Shown: in pieces, positions 47,893 to 57,668 of the stretch | Layout: the number at the start of each line of letters is the position of its first letter | Numbering within the stretch: position 1 is the stretch's first letter | NCBI GenBank assembly: GCA_035452965.1 | Contig: DAOTCE010000001.1 | Span: 1 to 64,000 of the forward strand | DNA length: 64,000 nucleotides | Source of the DNA: Candidatus Paceibacterota bacterium | GTDB lineage: Bacteria; Verrucomicrobiota; Verrucomicrobiia; Limisphaerales; UBA8199 | Direction: 5' to 3' | Program-made: the position numbers and the translations under genes | Notes under the pieces: model-generated | Told to the model about the DNA's origin: nothing | Database searches by the model: none | Seen by the model: only the letters and a program-made list of their open reading frames with translations

Positions 47893-48005
47893 GTGATACC
47901 TGTCAATAATCACCGCCATTGCCGGTAACATCGAGCGGCAGTTTGGCCGCCAGAACCATAATCCCTCAGTCTGGCAGGGCACTTTCGCCGAAAGCGCCAC
48001 CGTTT

Positions 48006-48026
48006 GGCCGCCTCGCCGAGGCGGCC
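48006..48026. repeat. GC-rich hairpin ggccgcctcg / cgaggcggcc
   Basis: Two perfect 10-bp inverted arms are separated by one base, forming a very stable stem. Its role is unknown; it could terminate transcription only with help from a factor. Confidence 0.5.
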
Positions 48027-48086
48027 CCACCCAAAACGAAGGTCTTACCCGGAACCGGCTAGATCCCTATGAGAAGCTTGCGATTC

Positions 48087-48136
48087 CCCGGTGTGTATCC
48101 CATGGGGGTCGGCCCCCATGGGATACACACCGGGGT
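48087..48136. repeat. 50-base hairpin, copy 2 of the dispersed palindrome
   Basis: Two perfect 23-base inverted arms (outer part ccccggtgtgtatcccatgg) surround the loop tcgg. The first 19 shared bases match the arm of the palindrome at 20440-20483. The core differs (ggggg-tcgg-ccccc here, ggggagcgctcccc there). Confidence 0.8.
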
Positions 48137-48323
48137 CCCTCAATGGTCTAACCGGGGTCACACCGCACAATGGGAATGAGGGCACCAGCTATAAGTGTCA
48201 CATTGACAGGGTGTTTAAGGAAGCGGGTCGCCGGGTGACCTGGCAAGAGCCGGGCGGGAGGAGGACGGCAGGCTGGTCTTCGGTGTTGCCCTCTGGAAGG
48301 GCCGTTCCGTAGGCTGGGGGTTT

Positions 48324-49808
48324 ATGATGCCAGAGCGTGTCCGCTTGTGTTGGGTCGCCGGGGTATTGGTTTGCACCGCGAGCCTCCTGGCGGCGGATGC
48401 CGCAGCCCCGGAGGAGCCGCCGCCGTCGGCCACAGTCACTGTTCGGCCGGAGGACAACGGGGAGGCCCTTGTCAATCCCGACATGGGCTGGACGATGCAT
48501 TTCTACTCCAATACTCCCGAGAATTACGGGTCGAAGCTGGAGCCGTCCGATACGCTGGAGGATTTCCCCGGGCTTTCGACGGTTTATCTGCGGGTGCCGT
48601 GGGCGTTTCTGGAGCCCGAGGAAGGCAAGTTCAACTGGGCGTTGTTCGACACGCCGGCGCAGCGGTGGATTGCCAAAGGCAAGCGTGTCGCGCTGCGCGT
48701 GACTTGCTCGGAGAACTGGCTCGCGCTGGCGACGCCCGAGTGGGTCCGCAAAGCGGGCGCCAAAGGTCACTCGTATGAGTTTGGCAAGGGCCGCAGTGAA
48801 AAGGGCCGGACGTGGGACCCGGACTTTGGCGACCCGATCTTTCTCCAGAAGCTGGACCGGTTCCTGGCCGCGCTGGCGGCACGGTATGACGGCAACCCGA
48901 ACGTCGCGTTTGTTGACATCGGCTCCTACGGGCTCTGGGGCGAGGGGCACACTTTCATGAGCAGCCAGGTTCCGGAGGCCGAGGCGCTGGAGCTGGTGAA
49001 GAAGCACATTGACCTGCACGTGAAGCACTTCCGGAAGACGCTGCTGTGCATCAGCGACGACATCGCCGGGCACGACAAACCGGGCCGGCATTTCCCCGAG
49101 ACCGATTACGCCCTTTCCAAGGGAGTAACGCTGCGCGATGACAGCATCCTGGTGCAGCCGCCGCCGCGGTCGTGGTATCACGCCGAGCTGGCGCAGGAGT
49201 TCTGGCCGCGGTGGCCGGTGATCCTGGAGCACGAGCATTACGGCGGCTCCAAGGCCCGTGGCGCCTGGGGCGATGGCCGCCTGCTGCTGAAAGCGGTGGA
49301 AGACTACCACGCCAGCTACCTGTCCATTCACTGGTGGCCGCGGGAGTTGCTGGGGGAGAACCGCCAGCTCATTGACCGAATCAACCTGCGGCTGGGCTAC
49401 CGGCTGCATTTGCGCGAGATGTCCTGGCCGAAAGAGGTGATCATCGGCCAGCCGTTCACCCTGCGGAGCCTTTGGGCCAACGCGGGAGTCGCCCCCTGCT
49501 ACCCGGGCGGGTTTATGGCGGTAACGCTCAAAGATGCCAAGGGTGGCATCGTCGCTGTGCTGGTTGACGAGGGATTTGACGTGCGCGGCCTGAAGCCCGG
49601 CCCGGCAGACCAGATCCCGGCAACCGAACGGAAGGCGGAGTTCATCGTGGGACGGGTGGCGCCGGTCACACCGCCCGGAGACTGCTCGGTCCACGTCTCC
49701 GTCGGGCTGCGGGATGGCACCCCCAAATTCGCGCTGCCGCTGGCGGCCGATGATGGGCAGCACCGTTACAAGCTGGGACAGTTGGTGCTGCGCCGGAAAG
49801 ACGGTTGA
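48324..49808 (+). CDS. DUF4832-type secreted protein (GH-like barrel)
   Basis: A 494-residue exported protein with a signal peptide (residues 6-24). The first 330 residues resemble a beta-galactosidase/GH42-like barrel: GWTMHFY, LRVPWAFLEPEEGKFNWALF, and FVDIGSYGLWGEGHT, where the Glu-containing loop may be catalytic. The C-terminal part (about 365-490) is a beta-sandwich like DUF4832. The reaction is unknown; it is probably a glycosidase of an undescribed specificity. Two adjacent ATGs (48324 and 48327) follow a G-rich ribosome binding site (GGGGG); either can be the start. It converges on the efflux permease. Confidence 0.78.
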   Translation: MMPERVRLCWVAGVLVCTASLLAADAAAPEEPPPSATVTVRPEDNGEALVNPDMGWTMHFYSNTPENYGSKLEPSDTLEDFPGLSTVYLRVPWAFLEPEEGKFNWALFDTPAQRWIAKGKRVALRVTCSENWLALATPEWVRKAGAKGHSYEFGKGRSEKGRTWDPDFGDPIFLQKLDRFLAALAARYDGNPNVAFVDIGSYGLWGEGHTFMSSQVPEAEALELVKKHIDLHVKHFRKTLLCISDDIAGHDKPGRHFPETDYALSKGVTLRDDSILVQPPPRSWYHAELAQEFWPRWPVILEHEHYGGSKARGAWGDGRLLLKAVEDYHASYLSIHWWPRELLGENRQLIDRINLRLGYRLHLREMSWPKEVIIGQPFTLRSLWANAGVAPCYPGGFMAVTLKDAKGGIVAVLVDEGFDVRGLKPGPADQIPATERKAEFIVGRVAPVTPPGDCSVHVSVGLRDGTPKFALPLAADDGQHRYKLGQLVLRRKDG

Positions 49809-49853
49809 AGCAACGGCGTGGAACGGAGTGACCGGCAGAACGCCCCTGCTGCG

Positions 49854-51143
49854 TCATTCGTGGCGGAGGGCTTCGATCGGGTCGAGGTTCGCGGCGGCTT
49901 TCGCCGGGTAAAGTCCAAAGATGATCCCGACCGCGCCGGAGATGCTGAAGGCCAGCAGGACCGACCAGAGGGTTACGATGGTCTTCATGGTGGTGAGGTG
50001 CGACACCAGGATGGGGGTGATGATGCCGACCGCCACACCAATCAGCCCGCCGCCAACGGCCAGCACAACGGTTTCAACCAGGAACTGCATGGTGATGTCG
50101 GCTTTCTTGGCGCCCAGGGCGCGGCGAATGCCGATCTCGCGGGTTCGTTCGGTCACGGTGGCCAGCATGATGTTCATGATGCCGATGCCGCCCACCAGCA
50201 GGGAGATGGCGGCAATCGAGCCCAGCACGATGTTGAAGATGCGCTTGGTCTGCTCGGCCTGCCGGAGCAACTGAAGCGGGACGATGATTTCATAATCGTT
50301 CTGATCATGGAATCGGTTCAGCATCGTCTTGATCTGGGGGTCGGCGGTTTCCACGGAGGGAAGGTCGCGCATTTGGACCGTGACCTGATGGAGCTGAACT
50401 TCTTCCGCTTCAAAACTGCCCGCCGAGCGCCGGATGAGAATCTCGCCAAACCGGGTGCGCGAGGTGCTCAAGGGGATGTAGACATTGTTGTCGAGCGGCT
50501 GGCCTTCCATTTTACCGGCCTGGCTGCGTTGTTCCGGCTGGCTGCGCTCCTGCATAATGCCGACGACCTGATAATAAAAGGTGTTGATCTTTATCGCATG
50601 GTTGAGCGGGTCCTGGTACGGGAAAAGGCGGCGGGCCATGCCGGTGGTGATAACGCAGACGTTTTCCATGTGCTCTTCGTCATAGTGCGCCAGGAACCGC
50701 CCGCGCACGAGCGACGCGCCGGCCACCTCGGGATAGAACGGCAGCGTGCCGATGATCTGGCAGGGAATCTCATTGCGCTGAAAGCGCACGTTCTCGCGGA
50801 TGATGCGCATGGGCAGGACGCGCGCGACCCCGGGAATGGTGCCCAGCAGGCGGGCGGCGTCCTCGTAGGTGAGGCCGTACTTGAGCTGGAAGCCGCGCCC
50901 GCCGCCCGCCTGCTGGCGGGCCTGCTCGGGCGGTTTGAGGCTCCGGATCAGGATATTATTGCTGCCCAGCCGCTTAATGGCCTCCTGCGCCTCGTAGGAC
51001 GCCCCCTCCCCGATCGCCAGCATGGCAATCACCGAGCAGACGCCGAAGATGATGCCGAGCATCGTCAGCGCCGAGCGCAGCTTGTGCAGCTTCAAAGTCT
51101 TGAAGCCAAGCCGGACGGTGATGATGAATTGATAGGGAATCAT
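49854..51143 (-). CDS. MacB/FtsX-type ABC transporter permease
   Basis: A 429-residue inner-membrane protein. One transmembrane helix near residues 25-45 (LTMLGIIFGVCSVIAMLAIG) is followed by a large periplasmic domain (about 50-300) and three C-terminal helices (about 305-415), the MacB layout. The motif TRTREIGIRRALGAKKADI between helices is diagnostic of the FtsX family. Unlike MacB, no ATPase is fused; it is the separate gene upstream. It is the last gene of the efflux operon, 4 bases after the ATPase. Such systems push substrates from the periplasm through a TolC channel by mechanotransmission. Confidence 0.92.
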   Translation of the reverse strand: MIPYQFIITVRLGFKTLKLHKLRSALTMLGIIFGVCSVIAMLAIGEGASYEAQEAIKRLGSNNILIRSLKPPEQARQQAGGGRGFQLKYGLTYEDAARLLGTIPGVARVLPMRIIRENVRFQRNEIPCQIIGTLPFYPEVAGASLVRGRFLAHYDEEHMENVCVITTGMARRLFPYQDPLNHAIKINTFYYQVVGIMQERSQPEQRSQAGKMEGQPLDNNVYIPLSTSRTRFGEILIRRSAGSFEAEEVQLHQVTVQMRDLPSVETADPQIKTMLNRFHDQNDYEIIVPLQLLRQAEQTKRIFNIVLGSIAAISLLVGGIGIMNIMLATVTERTREIGIRRALGAKKADITMQFLVETVVLAVGGGLIGVAVGIITPILVSHLTTMKTIVTLWSVLLAFSISGAVGIIFGLYPAKAAANLDPIEALRHE

Positions 51144-51147
51144 GGCC

Positions 51148-51924
<777 letters not shown>

Positions 51925-51962
51925 AGGGTGCGGGGCGGGTAAGAACTCATCGCCTGAACCGG

Positions 51963-53951
51963 TCAGGACGCGGGTGTCCGCGGGCGTGGTGCCGCTTCGC
52001 CGCCCGTGTCCCCAGCCGCGCCGGAGCCGCGAGTTCCCGGCCCTTTGCCTTGACCTCCCCGTCCGCGGCCCAGCCCCTCGCGCATGGCGGCCAGCTCGTC
52101 CTCGTCCAGTTTGCCATCGCCGTTCTTGTCGAATTGTTTCAGCGCCTCTTCCCGGTTCAGTCGCGGGCGTGTATTGGTCCGGGCGCCCCCCGGCTCGCCC
52201 CCGAGCCGCGCTGCCACAGCCGCGCGCATCGCTTCGCGCTCCGTGTCGTCCAGTTTGCCATCGCCGTCCTTGTCGAACTGCCTCAGCATTTCTTGCGGAT
52301 TGACGCTGGCGCGCCGGCGGGAATCCTCGCCCTTGGCATCACTGTTCGCGGCTGCGACCGGTCCGCCGGGAGAGGTTCGTGGAGTGTCCGGCCCCGGCGT
52401 CGCCCGCGGCGGAGTGTTAGTCGCCGCACTCGCCTTTTCGTCTTCGGCCAAGACGCCTCCCTCCAGGTCCTTCTCTCGGATCTCGAACGGAGGCGAAAGC
52501 AGGACCCGGTCGCCCGGGTTCAGGCCTTTGGTGATCTCGATGTACTTCGTGTTGAACATTCCCACCTCGACCGGGCGCGGCTCGGACTGGTGACCTTTCA
52601 CGACGTAAGCCACCGGGTTGCCTTTATGGGTGGCAATGGCCTGGATGGGCACGGAGAGGGCGTCGGCGATGTTCGTGACGATGATTTCGGCTTTAGCGGA
52701 GACGCCAGGCTTCACGTTCGGCACGGTGTCGATCAGGTAGATTTCGGTGTTATAGACCTTCAGGTTTGGGTTGCCCCAGCGCGATTGGGTGTCCGGCAGC
52801 GGGGCGACCTTTTCCACGACTCCGCGGAAACGCTCGTCCGGCATCGAGTCGAGCATGATGAACGCCGGGAGCCCGGGGCGAATCATGTTGACGTGGGACT
52901 CGTGGACTTTGATGACAACCTTCATGCGGGAAAGGTCCGGCAGCTTAATGAGCTCCTGCCGGTTGCGAACGACGGCGCCGCCTTCGACCAACGATTCACT
53001 GCTGAAATGGCTGTCGCTGACCTGGTAAACCACCAATCCATCCTGGGGCGCGCGGATGGTGGTGGCCGCCAGGTTCTTCCGGTCGCGCTCGAGCTTCTGC
53101 TCGCTCAGCGCCAGCGTGTTGGATTGGGTGATGAGGTCGGCGGCGTATTGGGCCATCTTGCGCGCGTTCTGGTTCACAACCCGCTCCAGTTCCTGCTCGG
53201 CCTGCAGCACCTGCGCCCGGTAAGTCTCAAGCTGTTTGACCTCGTCAAATTTCCGGAGCATCCAGATGCTGTTGCTGGCCACGATCAACGCGTTGGCGGA
53301 GTTGAGCACCGTCAAACGGTCTCCGTCCACCTTCTGTTTGGTCTCGTATCCTTTGGCGGCCAGGTTGGTGGAATTGCGGTAAGTGTCGGTGTTGACGACC
53401 AACTGGGCCTGGGCTTGCACGAGCTTGTTGCTGGCCTCGACCAGATCCACCAGGCGCTGGCCCTGCTCGTACTTCTCAAGGTCAATCCGGGCCAGTTTAA
53501 GTTTGAGTTGCGCCGCCAGGTATTCGCTGTTGGTGGCGCTCTTCTGTATCTCCAACTGGGCCAGCGCCTGCTCCACGGCGAACTTGGCTTTTTCGTAGTT
53601 GATCTCCTGCAGATTGACCTGGTCCTGCGCCGTAGCGGAGTCCAGTTCGATCAGGAGATCGCCTTTCTTGACATAGCTGCCCTCGGGCACAATGGAGATG
53701 ATGCGCGCAGTGCCTTCCACCTCGCTGCGAATGATGATTTCGCTGACGGCTGAGAGCGTGCCTCCCTCCACCACGGAGACGGTGAAATCCCCGCGCTTGA
53801 CCTCGTGATAGGCCGTGGCCTCGCCCGCGGGTTTGGCGGGCCACAGCCAGAGGACAACCAGCGCCAGCAGCGCAAGGCCGGCAATCCCGGAAAGCACCGG
53901 ATGGCGCCGCATGGGGGCGGGCAGTTTGTCGAGAAGAATGTTGGCGTTCAT
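51963..53951 (-). CDS. HlyD/MacA-like efflux adaptor with two C-terminal EF-hands
   Basis: A 662-residue periplasmic adaptor. One N-terminal membrane helix (about 17-36) is followed by the lipoyl half-motif (VEGTARIISIVPEGSYVKKGD), a long coiled-coil hairpin (about 110-310), the second lipoyl half and beta-barrel (TTIRAPQDGLVVYQ onwards), and a membrane-proximal domain to about 490. The extra C-terminal tail is a Pro/Ala/Thr-rich linker plus two canonical EF-hand loops, DKDGDGKLDDTE (560-571) and DKNGDGKLDEDE (608-619), then a Gly-rich end. EF-hands are not part of this family, which is usually 350-450 residues. Calcium could regulate the pump. The gene overlaps the TolC gene by ATGA. Confidence 0.92.
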   Translation of the reverse strand: MNANILLDKLPAPMRRHPVLSGIAGLALLALVVLWLWPAKPAGEATAYHEVKRGDFTVSVVEGGTLSAVSEIIIRSEVEGTARIISIVPEGSYVKKGDLLIELDSATAQDQVNLQEINYEKAKFAVEQALAQLEIQKSATNSEYLAAQLKLKLARIDLEKYEQGQRLVDLVEASNKLVQAQAQLVVNTDTYRNSTNLAAKGYETKQKVDGDRLTVLNSANALIVASNSIWMLRKFDEVKQLETYRAQVLQAEQELERVVNQNARKMAQYAADLITQSNTLALSEQKLERDRKNLAATTIRAPQDGLVVYQVSDSHFSSESLVEGGAVVRNRQELIKLPDLSRMKVVIKVHESHVNMIRPGLPAFIMLDSMPDERFRGVVEKVAPLPDTQSRWGNPNLKVYNTEIYLIDTVPNVKPGVSAKAEIIVTNIADALSVPIQAIATHKGNPVAYVVKGHQSEPRPVEVGMFNTKYIEITKGLNPGDRVLLSPPFEIREKDLEGGVLAEDEKASAATNTPPRATPGPDTPRTSPGGPVAAANSDAKGEDSRRRASVNPQEMLRQFDKDGDGKLDDTEREAMRAAVAARLGGEPGGARTNTRPRLNREEALKQFDKNGDGKLDEDELAAMREGLGRGRGGQGKGPGTRGSGAAGDTGGEAAPRPRTPAS

Positions 53952-55789
53952 GAAGTCGGCTCTAGGAAGTCTTCGGGCGGTAAAACGTGATCATCCGGCA
54001 TCCGTAACAGCGGCGCGCTGCGTTGGGCAGGGGTCAGTTGCTCGCGCAACGGGTCGAGCAGCCAGAACTTGTCCGGCCTGGTATCAATGACGCCGACATT
54101 GAGCAGCAAATTCATGCGCGCCGTGAGATACTGGGCGTAAATTGTGGCGAGGTTGTTCTGCGCCTGGATCAACCCGTCCTGCGCCTCGCGGACATCGCGG
54201 ACGGTCGCGCGCCCGGCTTCCATCAGCATGACGTTGTTCTCGACCCGGCGCTGGGCCACTTTCAGCGAGTCCACAGCGCTCAGATGGTTGAGCCGGGCTT
54301 GCTCCACGGTCCGCAGCCCGCGATCTATGCGATCCCTGAAGTTATCCAGGGTCAGGCTCAGGGAGCGCAGCTCCGACTCGAAGGAAACCAGGGTGGCGCG
54401 GTAGTTGTTGCGCTCGGGCAGGCGGTCCACCGGCAAGTTGATGCGCACGCCGGCGGTGTATTCCACCTTGTCCGGATCGAAGTTCGTGTAATCGTCCGGC
54501 GCCTCGGAGCTGAGCGATGCGTTCGCAAAGAAGTTCACGTCGGCCCGCAACTGGTCGGCGGCAACGCGCACCTTGCGCTTGCTGTCCTCGAACTGGTCGA
54601 TGGCGTTAAGGACATCCATCTGCTTCTGGACGCAAATCTCGAACGCGGCCTGGCGGTCAATATCCACGGAGATCAGCCCCGCCCCGATCAACTCCTCCAG
54701 GTCTTTGTCTTCCAGAAACAAGCGCGACGCCAGCGGGATGCCCAGCCGGAGCTTGAAAGTGTCCAGGGAGGTCAGATACGACGCCAGCGAATCAATGTAA
54801 TCCGTTTTCGCGGTCAGCTCGGCCGTGCGCGCGTCATCGGCGTTGCTCATGCGCTCGCGGTCCACCGCCCGGGCCTGCAGGTACTTGGTGGTCTCGACGC
54901 GGTTGGTGTAGTTGCGGTAGTTGTTGCGGACAATGTCCTTTTGGGTGAGCAGCGCGAAATAGGCGCTGACCGTATTTACCGCGAACTCCTGTTGATAGCG
55001 GCTGTAGGTGCGGATGGCATAAACCACGTCCCGTTCGGCCTGCGTGAGTCTCTCCACGTCCGGGTTGTTGATGCCAAAGCCGCGCAGCAGCGGTTGGGTC
55101 AGATCCACCGAAAGCGTGTTAATGGCCGAATTCCTGGCCTCAACCGTGTCCGGTTTTCCCGCGAAATAGCGCACCAGGTCGTTGGCCAGCGCCATCGTTA
55201 GCGTGCCGCCGGTCTTGAGCAGTTGGCTGACTCCAACCTGGCTTGCGACAGAACCGCGGTCCGGGCCATCCGGACTGCCGGCGATTTGGGGCGTGGTGTG
55301 GGCGAAGAACTGCGGGCTGAACGCGTAACGCTGGCCCGTCAGCGACAAGGCCGTGAGGTAGAGCTGCTCCTTCTGGGTCTGGTATTCGCGGCTGTTCTCC
55401 ACAGCCAGGTCCAGAGCCTGGTCGAGGTTCACGACAAAGCGATTGCTCGCCGAGCGGTCATCCAGGATCTCCGCGGGCGGTATGGTCTTGGGGTCCCGCC
55501 CGGAAAACCGGGTGTCTATCGAGAATTCGTTTGTGTGGCCAAATACCCGCCGCTCCATCTGCTGGACGATGGCGTAGGTTTCCTTGTCCGCGGATTTGTG
55601 ATAGTGCCGGGCGGAGCACCCGGCGAGCAGCAGGCCGACAAGGGCGATGCCAGGCCCCATTGCCGCGTGGGGGCAGTTGCCCCAGGTCAGCACTCTTCTG
55701 CCAATGCGCGCGGAAAGGCGCGTCTGCGCCTCGCTGTGCGGGCGTTGCTCTGGAGCCTGCAGGGCTCTCAATTGTGCCTTAGACCCCAT
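53948..55789 (-). CDS. TolC-family outer membrane efflux channel
   Basis: A protein of 613 residues as drawn. The conserved OEP core starts at about NLDQALDLAVENSREYQTQ and runs through two duplicated coiled-coil halves with typical KVRVAADQLRADVNFFANAS and RDRIDRGLRTVEQARLNHL. A lipobox-like sequence (GIALVGLLLAGC) suggests lipidation if the ATG at 55660 (residue 44) is used; that would give 570 residues. I kept the longest start but think the shorter one likely. It forms the outer-membrane duct of the pump. It is the first gene of the operon and overlaps the adaptor by four bases. Confidence 0.9.
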   Translation of the reverse strand: MGSKAQLRALQAPEQRPHSEAQTRLSARIGRRVLTWGNCPHAAMGPGIALVGLLLAGCSARHYHKSADKETYAIVQQMERRVFGHTNEFSIDTRFSGRDPKTIPPAEILDDRSASNRFVVNLDQALDLAVENSREYQTQKEQLYLTALSLTGQRYAFSPQFFAHTTPQIAGSPDGPDRGSVASQVGVSQLLKTGGTLTMALANDLVRYFAGKPDTVEARNSAINTLSVDLTQPLLRGFGINNPDVERLTQAERDVVYAIRTYSRYQQEFAVNTVSAYFALLTQKDIVRNNYRNYTNRVETTKYLQARAVDRERMSNADDARTAELTAKTDYIDSLASYLTSLDTFKLRLGIPLASRLFLEDKDLEELIGAGLISVDIDRQAAFEICVQKQMDVLNAIDQFEDSKRKVRVAADQLRADVNFFANASLSSEAPDDYTNFDPDKVEYTAGVRINLPVDRLPERNNYRATLVSFESELRSLSLTLDNFRDRIDRGLRTVEQARLNHLSAVDSLKVAQRRVENNVMLMEAGRATVRDVREAQDGLIQAQNNLATIYAQYLTARMNLLLNVGVIDTRPDKFWLLDPLREQLTPAQRSAPLLRMPDDHVLPPEDFLEPTS

Positions 55790-55877
55790 CTTGAGCTTCT
55801 ATTGGCGGGAGTATAACCGAGAGAAATGGCTGCCTACAAGGAAGTACTGCCGGGCGGCAGCCTCATCCCCTGTTTCT

Positions 55878-55894
55878 ACCGCCGTCGCGGCGGT
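55878..55894 (-). terminator. Small hairpin downstream of the ROK gene
   Basis: accgccg-tcg-cggcggt, a 7-bp stem, lies 43 bases past the stop of the ROK kinase (minus strand). It is not followed by a T-run, so it is only a weak terminator candidate. Confidence 0.3.
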
Positions 55895-55936
55895 CGAGAG
55901 TGGGGGGCTTGGCGGGTGCGGAACGCCGGCATCCGC

Positions 55937-56923
55937 CTACTTGATTTCACGCCGCGCCAATACGGCCCCGCCGGTGATGCCGGCGCTGTCGCCCAGCTTC
56001 GAGGCGACAATGTCCACGTTTTTCATCGTGCCGGGCATGGCGTAGTCCTGCGCGGTCTCCACGATCACACTCATCATCTCGTCGGCCAGCGCCTCCATAA
56101 CGCCCCCGCCCAGCACCACAACCTCCGGGCTGAAGATGTTCACCAGGTTAGCCACGCCGATCCCGATATACTCGGCGGCGCCCTCCACGACTTTATCCAC
56201 GAATTTGTCCCCCCGCCGAATGGCCTTGCGCAGGTCGCCGCTGCGCAGGTCGTCCAGGTCGTCGCCCAGCATGTCGGTGAGGAGAGTCTTCTGGCCGTCT
56301 TTGATGCCCGCCTTGATTTGCTGGAAGATGGCGGTGCGGCTGGCCAGCGCTTCGAAGCAGCCCTTGTTGCCGCAGCCGCATTTGGGGCCGTCCACATCCA
56401 GCACCATGTGCCCGATCTCCCCCGCGGTATGATTGAAGCCGGCGTAGAGGTCGCCGTTGATGATAACACCGCCGCCGATGCCGGTGCCGACAAAGATGCC
56501 GATGAGGCTCTTGGGCTTGCCTTTGAGCTCGGCCACGTGCACGCCCAGGGCGGCGATGTTGCAGTCGTTCTCCACAAACACCGGCACGCCGAGTTGCTTC
56601 TCAAGTTGCTTTTTGAGCGCCACATCCTTCCAGCCCTCCATGTTGGGGGCGAAGATGACTCTGCCCTCGGAGAAATCCACCGCTCCGGGAGCGCCAATGC
56701 CGACCCCGGCCACCTGCTTGAGCGTCAGGTCGGATTCGTCCACCGCGTCCTGGACGCAGCGGGCGACCCGTTCAATGACCGCATCCACGCCGCGCTGGGA
56801 CTTGGTGCTGAGCTTCGAGGTCCCAATGCACTCCAGCGAATGCTTGAACACGCCCGCGAGAATCTTGGTCCCGCCCAGGTCAACGCCAATGAAGTATTCC
56901 GCTTTGCCGCCTGCTTCAGCCAT
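55937..56923 (-). CDS. ROK family sugar kinase (glucokinase-like)
   Basis: A 328-residue cytoplasmic kinase. The ATP phosphate loop is DLGGTK (15-20), the catalytic Asp is in FVENDCN (120), and the zinc site is His172 with Cys182, Cys184 and Cys189 in CGCGNKGCFE. The GTGIGGG loop (147-153) is also present. This is the pattern of bacterial ROK glucokinases and N-acetyl sugar kinases; the sugar is probably glucose, mannose or an amino sugar. The strong AGGAG site 9 bases upstream supports the ATG at 56923. It is the last gene of the minus-strand run, 13 bases after the first kinase-like gene. Confidence 0.93.
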   Translation of the reverse strand: MAEAGGKAEYFIGVDLGGTKILAGVFKHSLECIGTSKLSTKSQRGVDAVIERVARCVQDAVDESDLTLKQVAGVGIGAPGAVDFSEGRVIFAPNMEGWKDVALKKQLEKQLGVPVFVENDCNIAALGVHVAELKGKPKSLIGIFVGTGIGGGVIINGDLYAGFNHTAGEIGHMVLDVDGPKCGCGNKGCFEALASRTAIFQQIKAGIKDGQKTLLTDMLGDDLDDLRSGDLRKAIRRGDKFVDKVVEGAAEYIGIGVANLVNIFSPEVVVLGGGVMEALADEMMSVIVETAQDYAMPGTMKNVDIVASKLGDSAGITGGAVLARREIK

Positions 56924-56936
56924 AGATGTATTGCTC

Positions 56937-57668
56937 CTATTTGCCGGCCAGCACGCCGCTGATCTTCTTGCGCAGCTCGGCATTAATTGTCTCCGCGGCG
57001 CGCATGCCATCCACGATGGTGAAGCCGTAGGAAGTCTGGAGATTGCGGAAGGTCTTCTCCATCGCCGTCTGGTATTTCATGAAACTGTCGAACATGTCCC
57101 GCGATAATCCCAGGTCCATGCCGCTTTCCCAGTAATCCAGGGACGCGTTCTTGGCAAAAGTGCGCTGGACCAGCTCTTCCGGCGGGACGTTGAGGTAGAA
57201 CACCGCATCGGGTTCCACCGCCAGGCCGTAGAGGTTTCTCAACCAGGCTTCGTCCATGCCGCGGACCATGTCACGCGCCATCAACGTGTAGATATAGCGG
57301 TCGGCCAGCACGATGAACCCGGCTTTCAGCGCCGGCAGAATGATGTTCTCGAGCTGGTCCGCGAAATCGGTCGCATAGAACAGGCTGAGCGTGGTTCGGC
57401 TCAGGATGTTGCCCTCCTGGGCCTGCTCCAACTCCTCGCTCACCAGGGTGGACCGCTTCAGCCCCACCTGCACGGTGGCATGGCCGCTGCCCTCGAGCCA
57501 TTCAACCAGCATTTCGATTTGGGTCGAGCGACCGGAGCCATCGGCGCCCTCGACGACGATGAGCTTGCCCGCCAATTGGTCCAGGTCCACGCCCGGAATC
57601 CCGTGCCCATAGAAGCGCCGGTCCGTGCGGCGCGGAACGACAATGTGGTTCCTGGCAACGCTTTTCAT
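56937..57668 (-). CDS. Thymidylate-kinase-like protein with altered Walker A
   Basis: A 243-residue protein of the thymidylate kinase family (dTMP + ATP to dTDP). The P-loop reads VVEGADGSGRSTQ (39-50): Arg47 stands where the catalytic Lys is expected. Further motifs are kept: the DR pair in LADRYIYTLMARD and the region FADQLENIILPALKAG. An N-terminal extension of about 30 residues (SVARNHIVVPRRTDRRF) is unusual. It overlaps its neighbour thymidylate kinase by ATGA and is likely co-translated with it. It could be a low-activity kinase, a kinase for another nucleotide or sugar-nucleotide, or a regulatory partner of the second protein. Confidence 0.85.
   Translation of the reverse strand: MKSVARNHIVVPRRTDRRFYGHGIPGVDLDQLAGKLIVVEGADGSGRSTQIEMLVEWLEGSGHATVQVGLKRSTLVSEELEQAQEGNILSRTTLSLFYATDFADQLENIILPALKAGFIVLADRYIYTLMARDMVRGMDEAWLRNLYGLAVEPDAVFYLNVPPEELVQRTFAKNASLDYWESGMDLGLSRDMFDSFMKYQTAMEKTFRNLQTSYGFTIVDGMRAAETINAELRKKISGVLAGK

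Larger units (their letters stand above)
47812..48323. other. Intergenic region with three hairpins and a dispersed palindrome
   Basis: About 510 bases without a convincing gene. It holds a stem at 47874-47892, a GC hairpin at 48006-48026 and the 50-base palindrome copy at 48087-48136. The last 20 bases carry GGGGG upstream of the DUF4832 start. Confidence 0.6.

Noticed and set aside
48203..48208. TTGACA box as a promoter for the DUF4832 gene
   Set aside because: A perfect -35-like hexamer is present, but there is no convincing -10 element 16-18 bases later, and the word may belong to the repeat flank.
52050..53753. 567-residue plus-strand frame opposite the efflux adaptor
   Set aside because: It is a shadow of the adaptor gene, whose lipoyl, coiled-coil and EF-hand motifs are all on the minus strand.
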